A stretch of DNA of 64,000 bases from Piscicola geometra. Its lineage: Eukaryota > Annelida > Clitellata > Hirudinida > Piscicolidae. Made by a program: the position numbers and the translations under genes. A model generated the notes under the pieces. That model was given only the letters and a program-made list of their open reading frames with translations, was not told where the DNA came from and searched no databases. The stretch spans positions 1-64,000 of the forward strand of contig CALSEQ010000048.1 of NCBI GenBank assembly GCA_943735955.1. The letters are read 5' to 3'. This document shows, piece after piece, positions 37,401 to 50,130 of this stretch; the first letter of the stretch is position 1; the number at the start of each line of letters is the position of its first letter.

Positions 37401-37720
37401 GTCTTCAAGACAAAAAGTCTTCAAGACAAAAAGTCTTCAAGACAAAAAGTCTTCAAGACAAAAAGTCTTCAAGACAAAAAGTCTTCAAGACAAAAAGTCT
37501 TCAAGACAAAAAGTCTTCAAGACAAAAAGTCTTCAAGACAAAAAGTCTTCAGGATAAAAAGTCTTCAAGACAAAAAGTCTTCAAGACAAAAAGTCTTCAA
37601 GACAAAAAGTCTTCAAGACAAAAAGTCTTCAAGACAAAAAGTCTTCAGGATAAAAAGTCTTCAGGATAAAAAGTCTTCCGGATAAAAAGTCTTCAGGATA
37701 AAAAGTCTTCAGGATAAAGT
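28500..37720. repeat. Higher-order repeat of about 2.6 kb, three copies plus a partial one
   Basis: Three independent markers recur in order. A short monomer followed directly by class A (GGATAAAGTCTTCAAG) is at 28565, 31326, 33944 and 37712. A CAGGAGAAA variant is at 29774, 32391, 35025 and 36735. A GCCTTCAAGCC monomer is at about 30363, 32884, 35550 and 37276, with an extra one at 30938. Intervals are 2761, 2618 and 2634 bp, then 1710 bp for the shortened last copy, and they differ by whole monomers. Copies 2 and 3 also share a B block that stops right after the CAAAAT monomer (near 31600 and 34220). I read this as recent tandem duplication by unequal exchange. Confidence 0.82.
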
Positions 37721-39230
37721 CTTCAAGACAAAAAGTCTTCAGGATAAAAAGTCTTCAGGATAAAAAGTCTTCCGGATAAAAAGTCTTCAGGATAAAAAGT
37801 CTTCAGGATAAAGTCTTCAGGATAAAAAGTCTTCAGGATAAAAAGTTTTCAGGATAAAAAGTCTTCAGGATAAAAATTCTTCAGGATAAAAAGTCTTCAG
37901 GATAAAAAGTCTTCAGGATAAAAAGTCTTCAGGATAAAAAGTCTTCAGGATAAAAAGTCTTCAGGATAATAAGTCTTCAAAATAAAAAGTCTTCAGGATA
38001 AAAAGTCTTCAAGATAAAAAGTCTTCAAGATAAAAAGTCTTCAGGATAAAAAGTCTTCAGGATAAAAAGTCTTCAGGATAAAAAGTTTTCAGGATAAAAA
38101 TTCTTCAAGACAAAAAGTCTTCAAGACAAAAAGTCTTCAAGACAAAAAGTCTTCAAGACAAAAAGTCTTCAAGACAAAAAGTCTTCAAGACAAAAAGTCT
38201 TCAAGACAAAAAGTCTTCAAGACAAAAAGTCTTCAAGACAAAAAGTCTTCAAGACAAAAAGTCTTCAAGACAAAAAGTCTTCAAGACAAAAAGTCTTCAA
38301 GACAAAAAGTCTTCAAGACAAAAAGTCTTCAAGACAAAAAGTCTTCAAGACAAAAAGTCTTCAAGACAAAAAGTCTTCAAGACAAAAAGTCTTCAAGACA
38401 AAAAGTCTTCAAGACAAAAAGTCTTCAAGACAAAAAGTCTTCAAGACAAAAAGTCTTCAAGACAAAAAGTCTTCAAGACAAAAAGTCTTCAAGACAAAAA
38501 GTCTTCAGGATAAAAAGTCTTCAGGATAAAAAGTCTTCAGGATAAAAAGTCTTCAGGATAAAAAGTCTTCAGGATAATAAGTCTTCAAAATAAAAAGTCT
38601 TCAGGATAAAAAGTCTTCAAGATAAAAAGTCTTCAAGATAAAAAGTCTTCAGGATAAAAAGTCTTCAGGATAAAAAGTCTTCAGGATAAAAAGTCTTCAG
38701 GATAAAAAGTCTTCAGGATAAAAAGTCTCCAGATAAAAATTCTTCAGGATAAAAAGTCTTCAGGATAAAAAGTCTTCAGGATAAAAAGTCTTGAGGATAA
38801 AAAGTCTTCAGGATAAAAAGTCTTCAGGATAATAAGTCTTCAAAATAAAAAGTCTTCAGGATAAAAAGTCTTCAAGATAAAAAGTCTTCAAGATAAAAGT
38901 CTTCAGGATAAAAAGTCTTCAGGATAAAAAGTCTTCAGGATAAAAAGTTTTCAGGATAAAAATTCTTCAAGACAAAAAGTCTTCAAGACAAAAAGTCTTC
39001 AAGACAAAAAGTCTTCAAGACAAAAAGTCTTCAAGACAAAAAGTCTTCAAGACAAAAAGTCTTCAAGACAAAAAGTCTTCAAGACAAAAAGTCTTCAAGA
39101 CAAAAAGTCTTCAAGACAAAAAGTCTTCAAGACAAAAAGTCTTCAAGACAAAAAGTCTTCAAGACAAAAAGTCTTCAAGACAAAAAGTCTTCAAGACAAA
39201 AAGTCTTCAAGACAAAAAGTCTTCAAGACA

Positions 39231-42200
39231 AAAATTCTTCAAGACAAAAAGTCTTCAGGATTAAAAGTCTTCAGGATAAAAAGTCTTCCGGATAAAAAGT
39301 CTTCAGGATAAAAAGTCTTCAGGATAAAGTCTCCAGGATAAAAAGTCTTCAGGATAAAAAGTTTTCAGGATAAAAAGTCTTCAGGATAAAAATTCTTCAG
39401 GATAAAAAGTCTTCAGGATAAAAAGTCTTCAGGATAAAAAGTCTTCAGGATAAAAAGTCTTCAGGATAAAAAGTCTTCAGGATAATAAGTCTTCAAAATA
39501 AAAAGTCTTCAGGATAAAAAGTCTTCAAGATAAAAAGTCTTCAAGATAAAAAGTCTTCAGGATAAAAAGTCTTCAGGATAAAAAGTCTTCAGGATAAAAA
39601 GTTTTCAGGATAAAAATTCTTCAAGACAAAAAGTCTTCAAGACAAAAAGTCTTCAAGACAAAAAGTCTTCAAGACAAAAAGTCTTCAAGACAAAAAGTCT
39701 TCAAGACAAAAAGTCTTCAAGACAAAAGTCTTCAAGACAAAAAGTCTTCAAGACAAAAAGTCTTCAAGACAAAAAGTCTTCAAGACAAAAAGTCTTCAAG
39801 ACAAAAAGTCTTCAAGACAAAAAGTCTTCAGGATAAAAAGTCTTCAGGATAAAAAGTCTTCCGGATAAAAAGTCTTCAGGATAAAAAGTCTTCAGGATAA
39901 AGTCTTCAGGATAAAAAGTCTTCAGGATAAAAAGTCTTCTGGATAAAAAGTCTTCAGGATAAAGTCTTCAGGATAAAAAGTCTTCAAGATAAAAAGTCTT
40001 CAGGATAAAAAGTCTTCAACACAAAAAGTCTTCAAGACAAAAAGTCTTCAAGACAAAAAGTCTTCAAGACAAAAAGTCTTCAAGACAAAAAGTCTTCAAG
40101 ACAAAAAGTCTTCAAGACAAAAATTCTTCAAGACAAAAAGTCTTCAAGACAAAAAGTCTTCAAGACAAAAAGTCTTCAAGACAAAAAGTCTTCAAGACAA
40201 AAAGTCTTCAAGACAAAAAGTCTTCAAGACAAAAAGTCTTCAAGACAAAAAGTCTTCAAGACAAAAAGTCTTCAAGACAAAAAGTCTTCAAGACAAAAAG
40301 TCTTCAAGACAAAAAGTCTTCAAGACAAAAAGTCTTCAAGACAAAAAGTCTTCAAGACAAAAAGTCTTCAAGACAAAAGTCTTCAAGACAAAAAGTCTTC
40401 AAGACAAAAAGTCTTCAAGATAAAAAGTCTTCAAGACAAAAAGTCTTCAAGACAAAAAGTCTTTAAGACAAAAATTCTTCAAGACAAAAAGTCATCAGGA
40501 TAAAAAGTCTTCAGGATAAAAAGTCTTCCGGATAAAAAGTCTTCAGGATAAAAAGTCTTCAGGATAAAGTCTCCAGGATAAAAAGTCTTCAGGATAAAAA
40601 GTTTTCAGGATAAAAAGTCTTCAGGATAAAAATTCTTCAGGATAAAAAGTCTTCAGGATAAAAAGTCTTCAGGATAAAAAGTCTTCAGGATAAAAAGTCT
40701 TCAGGATAAAAAGTCTTCAGGATAATAAGTCTTCAAAATAAAAAGTCTTCAGGATAAAAAGTCTTCAAGATAAAAAGTCTTCAGGATAAAAAGTCTTCAG
40801 GATAAAAAGTTTTCAGGATAAAAATTCTTCAAGACAAAAAGTCTTCAAGACAAAAAGTCTTCAAGACAAAAAGTCTTCAAGACAAAAAGTCTTCAAGACA
40901 AAAAGTCTTCAAGACAAAAAGTCTTCAAGACAAAAAGTTTTCAAGACAAAAAGTCTTCAAGACAAAAAGTCTTCAAGACAAAAAGTCTTCAAGACAAAAA
41001 GTCTTCAAGACAAAAAGTCTTCAAGACAAAAAGTCTTCAAGACAAAAAGTCTTCAAGACAAAAAGTCTTCAAGACAAAAAGTCTTCAAGACAAAAAGTCT
41101 TCAAGACAAAAAGTCTTCAAGACAAAAAGTCTTCAAGACAAAAAGTCTTCAAGACAAAAAGTCTTCAAGACAAAAAGTCTTCAAGACAAAAAGTCTTCAA
41201 GACAAAAAGTCTTCAAGACAAAAAGTCTTCAAGACAAAAAGTCTTCAAGACAAAAAGTCTTCAAGACAAAAAGTCTTCAAGACAAAAAGTCTTCAAGACA
41301 AAAAGTCTTCAGGATAAAAAGTCTTCAGGATAAAAAGTCTTCCGGATAAAAAGTCTTCAGGATAAAAAGTCTTCAGGATAAAGTCTTCAGGATAAAAAGT
41401 CTTCAGGATAAAAAGTCTTCCGGATAAAAAGTCTTCAGGATAAAGTCTTCAGGATAAAAAGTCTTCAAGATAAAAAGTCTTCAGGATAAAAAGTCTTCAA
41501 GACAAAAAGTCTTCAAGACAAAAAGTCTTCAAGACAAAAAGTCTTCAAGACAAAAAGTCTTCAAGACAAAAAGTCTTCAAGACAAAAAGTCTTCAAGACA
41601 AAAAGTCTTCAAGACAAAAAGTCTTCAAGACAAAAAGTCTTCAAGACAAAAAGTCTTCAAGACAAAAAGTCTTCAAGACAAAAAGTCTTCAAGACAAAAA
41701 GTCTTTAAGACAAAAATTCTTCAAGACAAAAAGTCATCAGGATAAAAAGTCTTCAGGATAAAAAGTCTTCCGGATAAAAAGTCTTCAGGATAAAAAGTCT
41801 TCAGGATAAAGTCTCCAGGATAAAAAGTCTTCAGGATAAAAAGTTTTCAGGATAAAAAGTCTTCAGGATAAAAATTCTTCAGGATAAAAAGTCTTCAGGA
41901 TAAAAAGTCTTCAGGATAAAAAGTCTTCAGGATAAAAAGTCTTCAGGATAAAAAGTCTTCAGGATAATAAGTCTTCAAAATAAAAAGTCTTCAGGATAAA
42001 AAGTCTTCAAGATAAAAAGTCTTCAGGATAAAAAGTCTTCAGGATAAAAAGTCTTCAGGATAAAAAGTTTTCAGGATAAAAATTCTTCAAGACAAAAAGT
42101 CTTCAAGACAAAAAGTCTTCAAGACAAAAAGTCTTCAAGACAAAAAGTTTTCAAGACAAAAAGTCTTCAAGACAAAAAGTCTTCAAGACAAAAAGTCTTC

Positions 42201-43320
42201 AAGACAAAAAGTCTTCAAGACAAAAAGTCTTCAAGACAAAAAGTCTTCAAGACAAAAAGTCTTCAAGACAAAAAGTCTTCAAGACAAAAAGTCTTCAAGA
42301 CAAAAAGTCTTCAAGACAAAAAGTCTTCAAGACAAAAAGTCTTCAAGACAAAAAGTCTTCAAGACAAAAAGTCTTCAAGACAAAAAGTCTTCAAGACAAA
42401 AAGTCTTCAGGATAAAAAGTCTTCAGGATAAAAAGTCTTCCGGATAAAAAGTCTTCAGGATAAAAAGTCTTCAGGATAAAGTCTTCAGGATAAAAAGTCT
42501 TCAGGATAAAAAGTTTTCAGGATAAAAAGTCTTCAGGATAAAAATTCTTCAGGATAAAAAGTCTTCAGGATAAAAAGTCTTCAGGATAAAAAGTCTTCAG
42601 GATAAAAAGTCTCCAGATAAAAAGTCTTCAGGATAAAAAGTCTTCAGGATAAAAAGTCTTCAGGATAAAGTCTTCAGGATAAAAAGTCTTCAGGATAAAA
42701 AGTTTTCAGGATAAAAAGTCTTCAGGATAAAAATTCTTCAGGATAAAAAGTCTTCAGGATAAAAAGTCTTCAGGATAAAAAGTCTTCAGGATAAAAAGTC
42801 TCCAGATAAAAAGTCTTCAGGATAAAAAGTCTTCAGGATAAAAAGTCTTCAAAATAAAAAGTCTTCAAGACAAAAAGTCTTCAAGACAAAAAGTTTTCAA
42901 GACAAAAAGTCTTCAAGACAAAAAGTCTTCAAGACAAAAAGTCTTCAAGACAAAAAGTCTTCAAGACAAAAAGTCTTCAAGACAAAAAGTCTTCAAGACA
43001 AAAAGTCTTCGAGACAAAAAGTCTTAAAGACAAAAAGTTTTAAAGACAAAAAGTCTTCAAGACAAAAAGTCTTCAAGACAAAAAGTCTTCAAGACAAAAA
43101 GTCTTCAAGACAAAAAGTCTTCAAGACAAAAAGTCTTCAAGACAAAAAGTCTTCAAGACAAAAAGTCTTCAAGACAAAAAGTCTTCAAGACAAAAAGTCT
43201 TCAAGACAAAAAGTCTTCAAGACAAAAAGTCTTCAAGACAAAAAGTCTTCAAGACAAAAAGTCTTCAAGACAAAAAGTCTTCAAGACAAAAAGTCTTCAA
43301 GACAAAAAGTCTTCAAGACA
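39231..43320. repeat. Large duplication in the 16-bp array, copy 1
   Basis: Rare markers in this segment recur downstream. GGATTAAAAG at 39258 matches 43348 and 46118. The private variant GTCTTCAACAC at 40011 matches 44101 and 46871. GTCATCAGG at 40491 matches 44581 and 47335, and at 41733 it matches 48577. GTCTTCGAGAC at 43007 matches 49851. The first 2.3 kb therefore has three copies (offset 4090, then 2770) and the remainder two copies (offset 6844 to 6860). Confidence 0.85.
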
Positions 43321-45620
43321 AAAATTCTTCAAGACAAAAAGTCTTCAGGATTAAAAGTCTTCAGGATAAAAAGTCTTCCGGATAAAAAGTCTTCAGGATA
43401 AAAAGTCTTCAGGATAAAGTCTCCAGGATAAAAAGTCTTCAGGATAAAAAGTTTTCAGGATAAAAAGTCTTCAGGATAAAAATTCTTCAGGATAAAAAGT
43501 CTTCAGGATAAAAAGTCTTCAGGATAAAAAGTCTTCAGGATAAAAAGTCTTCAGGATAAAAAGTCTTCAGGATAATAAGTCTTCAAAATAAAAAGTCTTC
43601 AGGATAAAAAGTCTTCAAGATAAAAAGTCTTCAAGATAAAAAGTCTTCAGGATAAAAAGTCTTCAGGATAAAAAGTCTTCAGGATAAAAAGTTTTCAGGA
43701 TAAAAATTCTTCAAGACAAAAAGTCTTCAAGACAAAAAGTCTTCAAGACAAAAAGTCTTCAAGACAAAAAGTCTTCAAGACAAAAAGTCTTCAAGACAAA
43801 AAGTCTTCAAGACAAAAGTCTTCAAGACAAAAAGTCTTCAAGACAAAAAGTCTTCAAGACAAAAAGTCTTCAAGACAAAAAGTCTTCAAGACAAAAAGTC
43901 TTCAAGACAAAAAGTCTTCAGGATAAAAAGTCTTCAGGATAAAAAGTCTTCCGGATAAAAAGTCTTCAGGATAAAAAGTCTTCAGGATAAAGTCTTCAGG
44001 ATAAAAAGTCTTCAGGATAAAAAGTCTTCTGGATAAAAAGTCTTCAGGATAAAGTCTTCAGGATAAAAAGTCTTCAAGATAAAAAGTCTTCAGGATAAAA
44101 AGTCTTCAACACAAAAAGTCTTCAAGACAAAAAGTCTTCAAGACAAAAAGTCTTCAAGACAAAAAGTCTTCAAGACAAAAAGTCTTCAAGACAAAAAGTC
44201 TTCAAGACAAAAATTCTTCAAGACAAAAAGTCTTCAAGACAAAAAGTCTTCAAGACAAAAAGTCTTCAAGACAAAAAGTCTTCAAGACAAAAAGTCTTCA
44301 AGACAAAAAGTCTTCAAGACAAAAAGTCTTCAAGACAAAAAGTCTTCAAGACAAAAAGTCTTCAAGACAAAAAGTCTTCAAGACAAAAAGTCTTCAAGAC
44401 AAAAAGTCTTCAAGACAAAAAGTCTTCAAGACAAAAAGTCTTCAAGACAAAAAGTCTTCAAGACAAAAGTCTTCAAGACAAAAAGTCTTCAAGACAAAAA
44501 GTCTTCAAGATAAAAAGTCTTCAAGACAAAAAGTCTTCAAGACAAAAAGTCTTTAAGACAAAAATTCTTCAAGACAAAAAGTCATCAGGATAAAAAGTCT
44601 TCAGGATAAAAAGTCTTCCGGATAAAAAGTCTTCAGGATAAAAAGTCTTCAGGATAAAGTCTCCAGGATAAAAAGTCTTCAGGATAAAAAGTTTTCAGGA
44701 TAAAAAGTCTTCAGGATAAAAATTCTTCAGGATAAAAAGTCTTCAGGATAAAAAGTCTTCAGGATAAAAAGTCTTCAGGATAAAAAGTCTTCAGGATAAA
44801 AAGTCTTCAGGATAATAAGTCTTCAAAATAAAAAGTCTTCAGGATAAAAAGTCTTCAAGATAAAAAGTCTTCAGGATAAAAAGTCTTCAGGATAAAAAGT
44901 TTTCAGGATAAAAATTCTTCAAGACAAAAAGTCTTCAAGACAAAAAGTCTTCAAGACAAAAAGTCTTCAAGACAAAAAGTCTTCAAGACAAAAAGTCTTC
45001 AAGACAAAAAGTCTTCAAGACAAAAAGTTTTCAAGACAAAAAGTCTTCAAGACAAAAAGTCTTCAAGACAAAAAGTCTTCAAGACAAAAAGTCTTCAAGA
45101 CAAAAAGTCTTCAAGACAAAAAGTCTTCAAGACAAAAAGTCTTCAAGACAAAAAGTCTTCAAGACAAAAAGTCTTCAAGACAAAAAGTCTTCAAGACAAA
45201 AAGTCTTCAAGACAAAAAGTCTTCAAGACAAAAAGTCTTCAAGACAAAAAGTCTTCAAGACAAAAAGTCTTCAAGACAAAAAGTCTTCAAGACAAAAAGT
45301 CTTCAAGACAAAAAGTCTTCAAGACAAAAAGTCTTCAAGACAAAAAGTCTTCAAGACAAAAAGTCTTCAAGACAAAAAGTCTTCAAGACAAAAAGTCTTC
45401 AAGACAAAAAGTCTTCAAGACAAAAAGTCTTCAGGATAAAAAGTCTTCAGGATAAAAAGTCTTCCGGATAAAAAGTCTTCAGGATAAAAAGTCTTCAGGA
45501 TAAAGTCTTCAGGATAAAAAGTCTTCAGGATAAAAAGTCTTCCGGATAAAAAGTCTTCAGGATAAAGTCTTCAGGATAAAAAGTCTTCAAGATAAAAAGT
45601 CTTCAGGATAAAAAGTCTTC
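43321..45620. repeat. Large duplication in the 16-bp array, copy 2 (shortened)
   Basis: This is the middle copy, 4090 bp downstream of copy 1 with no change of offset at three markers (39258, 40011, 40491). It follows copy 1 to the paired GTCTTCC block near 45470-45620. Where copy 1 has the GTCATCAGG block, this copy has GTCTTAAAGAC and GTTTTAAAGAC monomers near 45790, so it departs between about 45620 and 45790. Confidence 0.8.
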
Positions 45621-46090
45621 AAGACAAAAAGTCTTCAAGACAAAAAGTCTTCAAGACAAAAAGTCTTCAAGACAAAAAGTCTTCAAGACAAAAAGTCTTC
45701 AAGACAAAAAGTCTTCAAGACAAAAAGTCTTCAAGACAAAAAGTCTTCAAGACAAAAAGTCTTCAAGACAAAAAGTCTTCAAGACAAAAAGTCTTAAAGA
45801 CAAAAAGTTTTAAAGACAAAAAGTCTTCAAGACAAAAAGTCTTCAAGACAAAAAGTCTTCAAGACAAAAAGTCTTCAAGACAAAAAGTCTTCAAGACAAA
45901 AAGTCTTCAAGACAAAAAGTCTTCAAGACAAAAAGTCTTCAAGACAAAAAGTCTTCAAGACAAAAAGTCTTCAAGACAAAAAGTCTTCAAGACAAAAAGT
46001 CTTCAAGACAAAAAGTCTTCAAGACAAAAAGTCTTCAAGACAAAAAGTCTTCAAGACAAAAAGTCTTCAAGACAAAAAGTCTTCAAGACA

Positions 46091-49000
46091 AAAATTCTTC
46101 AAGACAAAAAGTCTTCAGGATTAAAAGTCTTCAGGATAAAAAGTCTTCCGGATAAAAAGTCTTCAGGATAAAAAGTCTTCAGGATAAAGTCTCCAGGATA
46201 AAAAGTCTTCAGGATAAAAAGTTTTCAGGATAAAAAGTCTTCAGGATAAAAATTCTTCAGGATAAAAAGTCTTCAGGATAAAAAGTCTTCAGGATAAAAA
46301 GTCTTCAGGATAAAAAGTCTTCAGGATAAAAAGTCTTCAGGATAATAAGTCTTCAAAATAAAAAGTCTTCAGGATAAAAAGTCTTCAAGATAAAAAGTCT
46401 TCAAGATAAAAAGTCTTCAGGATAAAAAGTCTTCAGGATAAAAAGTCTTCAGGATAAAAAGTTTTCAGGATAAAAATTCTTCAAGACAAAAAGTCTTCAA
46501 GACAAAAAGTCTTCAAGACAAAAAGTCTTCAAGACAAAAAGTCTTCAAGACAAAAAGTCTTCAAGACAAAAAGTCTTCAAGACAAAAGTCTTCAAGACAA
46601 AAAGTCTTCAAGACAAAAAGTCTTCAAGACAAAAAGTCTTCAAGACAAAAAGTCTTCAAGACAAAAAGTCTTCAAGACAAAAAGTCTTCAGGATAAAAAG
46701 TCTTCAGGATAAAAAGTCTTCCGGATAAAAAGTCTTCAGGATAAAAAGTCTTCAGGATAAAGTCTTCAGGATAAAAAGTCTTCAGGATAAAAAGTCTTCT
46801 GGATAAAAAGTCTTCAGGATAAAGTCTTCAGGATAAAAAGTCTTCAAGATAAAAAGTCTTCAGGATAAAAAGTCTTCAACACAAAAAGTCTTCAAGACAA
46901 AAAGTCTTCAAGACAAAAAGTCTTCAAGACAAAAAGTCTTCAAGACAAAAAGTCTTCAAGACAAAAAGTCTTCAAGACAAAAATTCTTCAAGACAAAAAG
47001 TCTTCAAGACAAAAAGTCTTCAAGACAAAAAGTCTTCAAGACAAAAAGTCTTCAAGACAAAAAGTCTTCAAGACAAAAAGTCTTCAAGACAAAAAGTCTT
47101 CAAGACAAAAAGTCTTCAAGACAAAAAGTCTTCAAGACAAAAAGTCTTCAAGACAAAAAGTCTTCAAGACAAAAAGTCTTCAAGACAAAAAGTCTTCAAG
47201 ACAAAAAGTCTTCAAGACAAAAGTCTTCAAGACAAAAAGTCTTCAAGACAAAAAGTCTTCAAGATAAAAAGTCTTCAAGACAAAAAGTCTTCAAGACAAA
47301 AAGTCTTTAAGACAAAAATTCTTCAAGACAAAAAGTCATCAGGATAAAAAGTCTTCAGGATAAAAAGTCTTCCGGATAAAAAGTCTTCAGGATAAAAAGT
47401 CTTCAGGATAAAGTCTCCAGGATAAAAAGTCTTCAGGATAAAAAGTTTTCAGGATAAAAAGTCTTCAGGATAAAAATTCTTCAGGATAAAAAGTCTTCAG
47501 GATAAAAAGTCTTCAGGATAAAAAGTCTTCAGGATAAAAAGTCTTCAGGATAAAAAGTCTTCAGGATAATAAGTCTTCAAAATAAAAAGTCTTCAGGATA
47601 AAAAGTCTTCAAGATAAAAAGTCTTCAGGATAAAAAGTCTTCAGGATAAAAAGTTTTCAGGATAAAAATTCTTCAAGACAAAAAGTCTTCAAGACAAAAA
47701 GTCTTCAAGACAAAAAGTCTTCAAGACAAAAAGTCTTCAAGACAAAAAGTCTTCAAGACAAAAAGTCTTCAAGACAAAAAGTTTTCAAGACAAAAAGTCT
47801 TCAAGACAAAAAGTCTTCAAGACAAAAAGTCTTCAAGACAAAAAGTCTTCAAGACAAAAAGTCTTCAAGACAAAAAGTCTTCAAGACAAAAAGTCTTCAA
47901 GACAAAAAGTCTTCAAGACAAAAAGTCTTCAAGACAAAAAGTCTTCAAGACAAAAAGTCTTCAAGACAAAAAGTCTTCAAGACAAAAAGTCTTCAAGACA
48001 AAAAGTCTTCAAGACAAAAAGTCTTCAAGACAAAAAGTCTTCAAGACAAAAAGTCTTCAAGACAAAAAGTCTTCAAGACAAAAAGTCTTCAAGACAAAAA
48101 GTCTTCAAGACAAAAAGTCTTCAAGACAAAAAGTCTTCAAGACAAAAAGTCTTCAAGACAAAAAGTCTTCAAGACAAAAAGTCTTCAGGATAAAAAGTCT
48201 TCAGGATAAAAAGTCTTCCGGATAAAAAGTCTTCAGGATAAAAAGTCTTCAGGATAAAGTCTTCAGGATAAAAAGTCTTCAGGATAAAAAGTCTTCCGGA
48301 TAAAAAGTCTTCAGGATAAAGTCTTCAGGATAAAAAGTCTTCAAGATAAAAAGTCTTCAGGATAAAAAGTCTTCAAGACAAAAAGTCTTCAAGACAAAAA
48401 GTCTTCAAGACAAAAAGTCTTCAAGACAAAAAGTCTTCAAGACAAAAAGTCTTCAAGACAAAAAGTCTTCAAGACAAAAAGTCTTCAAGACAAAAAGTCT
48501 TCAAGACAAAAAGTCTTCAAGACAAAAAGTCTTCAAGACAAAAAGTCTTTAAGACAAAAATTCTTCAAGACAAAAAGTCATCAGGATAAAAAGTCTTCAG
48601 GATAAAAAGTCTTCCGGATAAAAAGTCTTCAGGATAAAAAGTCTTCAGGATAAAGTCTCCAGGATAAAAAGTCTTCAGGATAAAAAGTTTTCAGGATAAA
48701 AAGTCTTCAGGATAAAAATTCTTCAGGATAAAAAGTCTTCAGGATAAAAAGTCTTCAGGATAAAAAGTCTTCAGGATAAAAAGTCTTCAGGATAAAAAGT
48801 CTTCAGGATAATAAGTCTTCAAAATAAAAAGTCTTCAGGATAAAAAGTCTTCAAGATAAAAAGTCTTCAGGATAAAAAGTCTTCAGGATAAAAAGTCTTC
48901 AGGATAAAAAGTTTTCAGGATAAAAATTCTTCAAGACAAAAAGTCTTCAAGACAAAAAGTCTTCAAGACAAAAAGTCTTCAAGACAAAAAGTTTTCAAGA

Positions 49001-50130
49001 CAAAAAGTCTTCAAGACAAAAAGTCTTCAAGACAAAAAGTCTTCAAGACAAAAAGTCTTCAAGACAAAAAGTCTTCAAGACAAAAAGTCTTCAAGACAAA
49101 AAGTCTTCAAGACAAAAAGTCTTCAAGACAAAAAGTCTTCAAGACAAAAAGTCTTCAAGACAAAAAGTCTTCAAGACAAAAAGTCTTCAAGACAAAAAGT
49201 CTTCAAGACAAAAAGTCTTCAAGACAAAAAGTCTTCAAGACAAAAAGTCTTCAAGACAAAAAGTCTTCAGGATAAAAAGTCTTCAGGATAAAAAGTCTTC
49301 CGGATAAAAAGTCTTCAGGATAAAAAGTCTTCAGGATAAAGTCTTCAGGATAAAAAGTCTTCAGGATAAAAAGTTTTCAGGATAAAAAGTCTTCAGGATA
49401 AAAATTCTTCAGGATAAAAAGTCTTCAGGATAAAAAGTCTTCAGGATAAAAAGTCTTCAGGATAAAAAGTCTCCAGATAAAAAGTCTTCAGGATAAAAAG
49501 TCTTCAGGATAAAAAGTCTTCAGGATAAAGTCTTCAGGATAAAAAGTCTTCAGGATAAAAAGTTTTCAGGATAAAAAGTCTTCAGGATAAAAATTCTTCA
49601 GGATAAAAAGTCTTCAGGATAAAAAGTCTTCAGGATAAAAAGTCTTCAGGATAAAAAGTCTCCAGATAAAAAGTCTTCAGGATAAAAAGTCTTCAGGATA
49701 AAAAGTCTTCAAAATAAAAAGTCTTCAAGACAAAAAGTCTTCAAGACAAAAAGTTTTCAAGACAAAAAGTCTTCAAGACAAAAAGTCTTCAAGACAAAAA
49801 GTCTTCAAGACAAAAAGTCTTCAAGACAAAAAGTCTTCAAGACAAAAAGTCTTCGAGACAAAAAGTCTTAAAGACAAAAAGTTTTAAAGACAAAAAGTCT
49901 TCAAGACAAAAAGTCTTCAAGACAAAAAGTCTTCAAGACAAAAAGTCTTCAAGACAAAAAGTCTTCAAGACAAAAAGTCTTCAAGACAAAAAGTCTTCAA
50001 GACAAAAAGTCTTCAAGACAAAAAGTCTTCAAGACAAAAAGTCTTCAAGACAAAAAGTCTTCAAGACAAAAAGTCTTCAAGACAAAAAGTCTTCAAGACA
50101 AAAAGTCTTTAAGACAAAAATTCTTCAAGA
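46091..50130. repeat. Large duplication in the 16-bp array, copy 3
   Basis: This copy contains the full content of copy 1 (39231-43320) at an offset of 6860 bp, which becomes 6844 bp between 40011 and 40491, a loss of one class A monomer. It includes the tandem B block with two successive GTCTCCAGAT monomers (near 42610 and 42800 in copy 1, near 49465 and 49660 here). The match ends after the GTCTTCGAGAC monomer: copy 1 goes on to GGATTAAAAG and copy 3 to GTCATCAGG. Confidence 0.82.
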
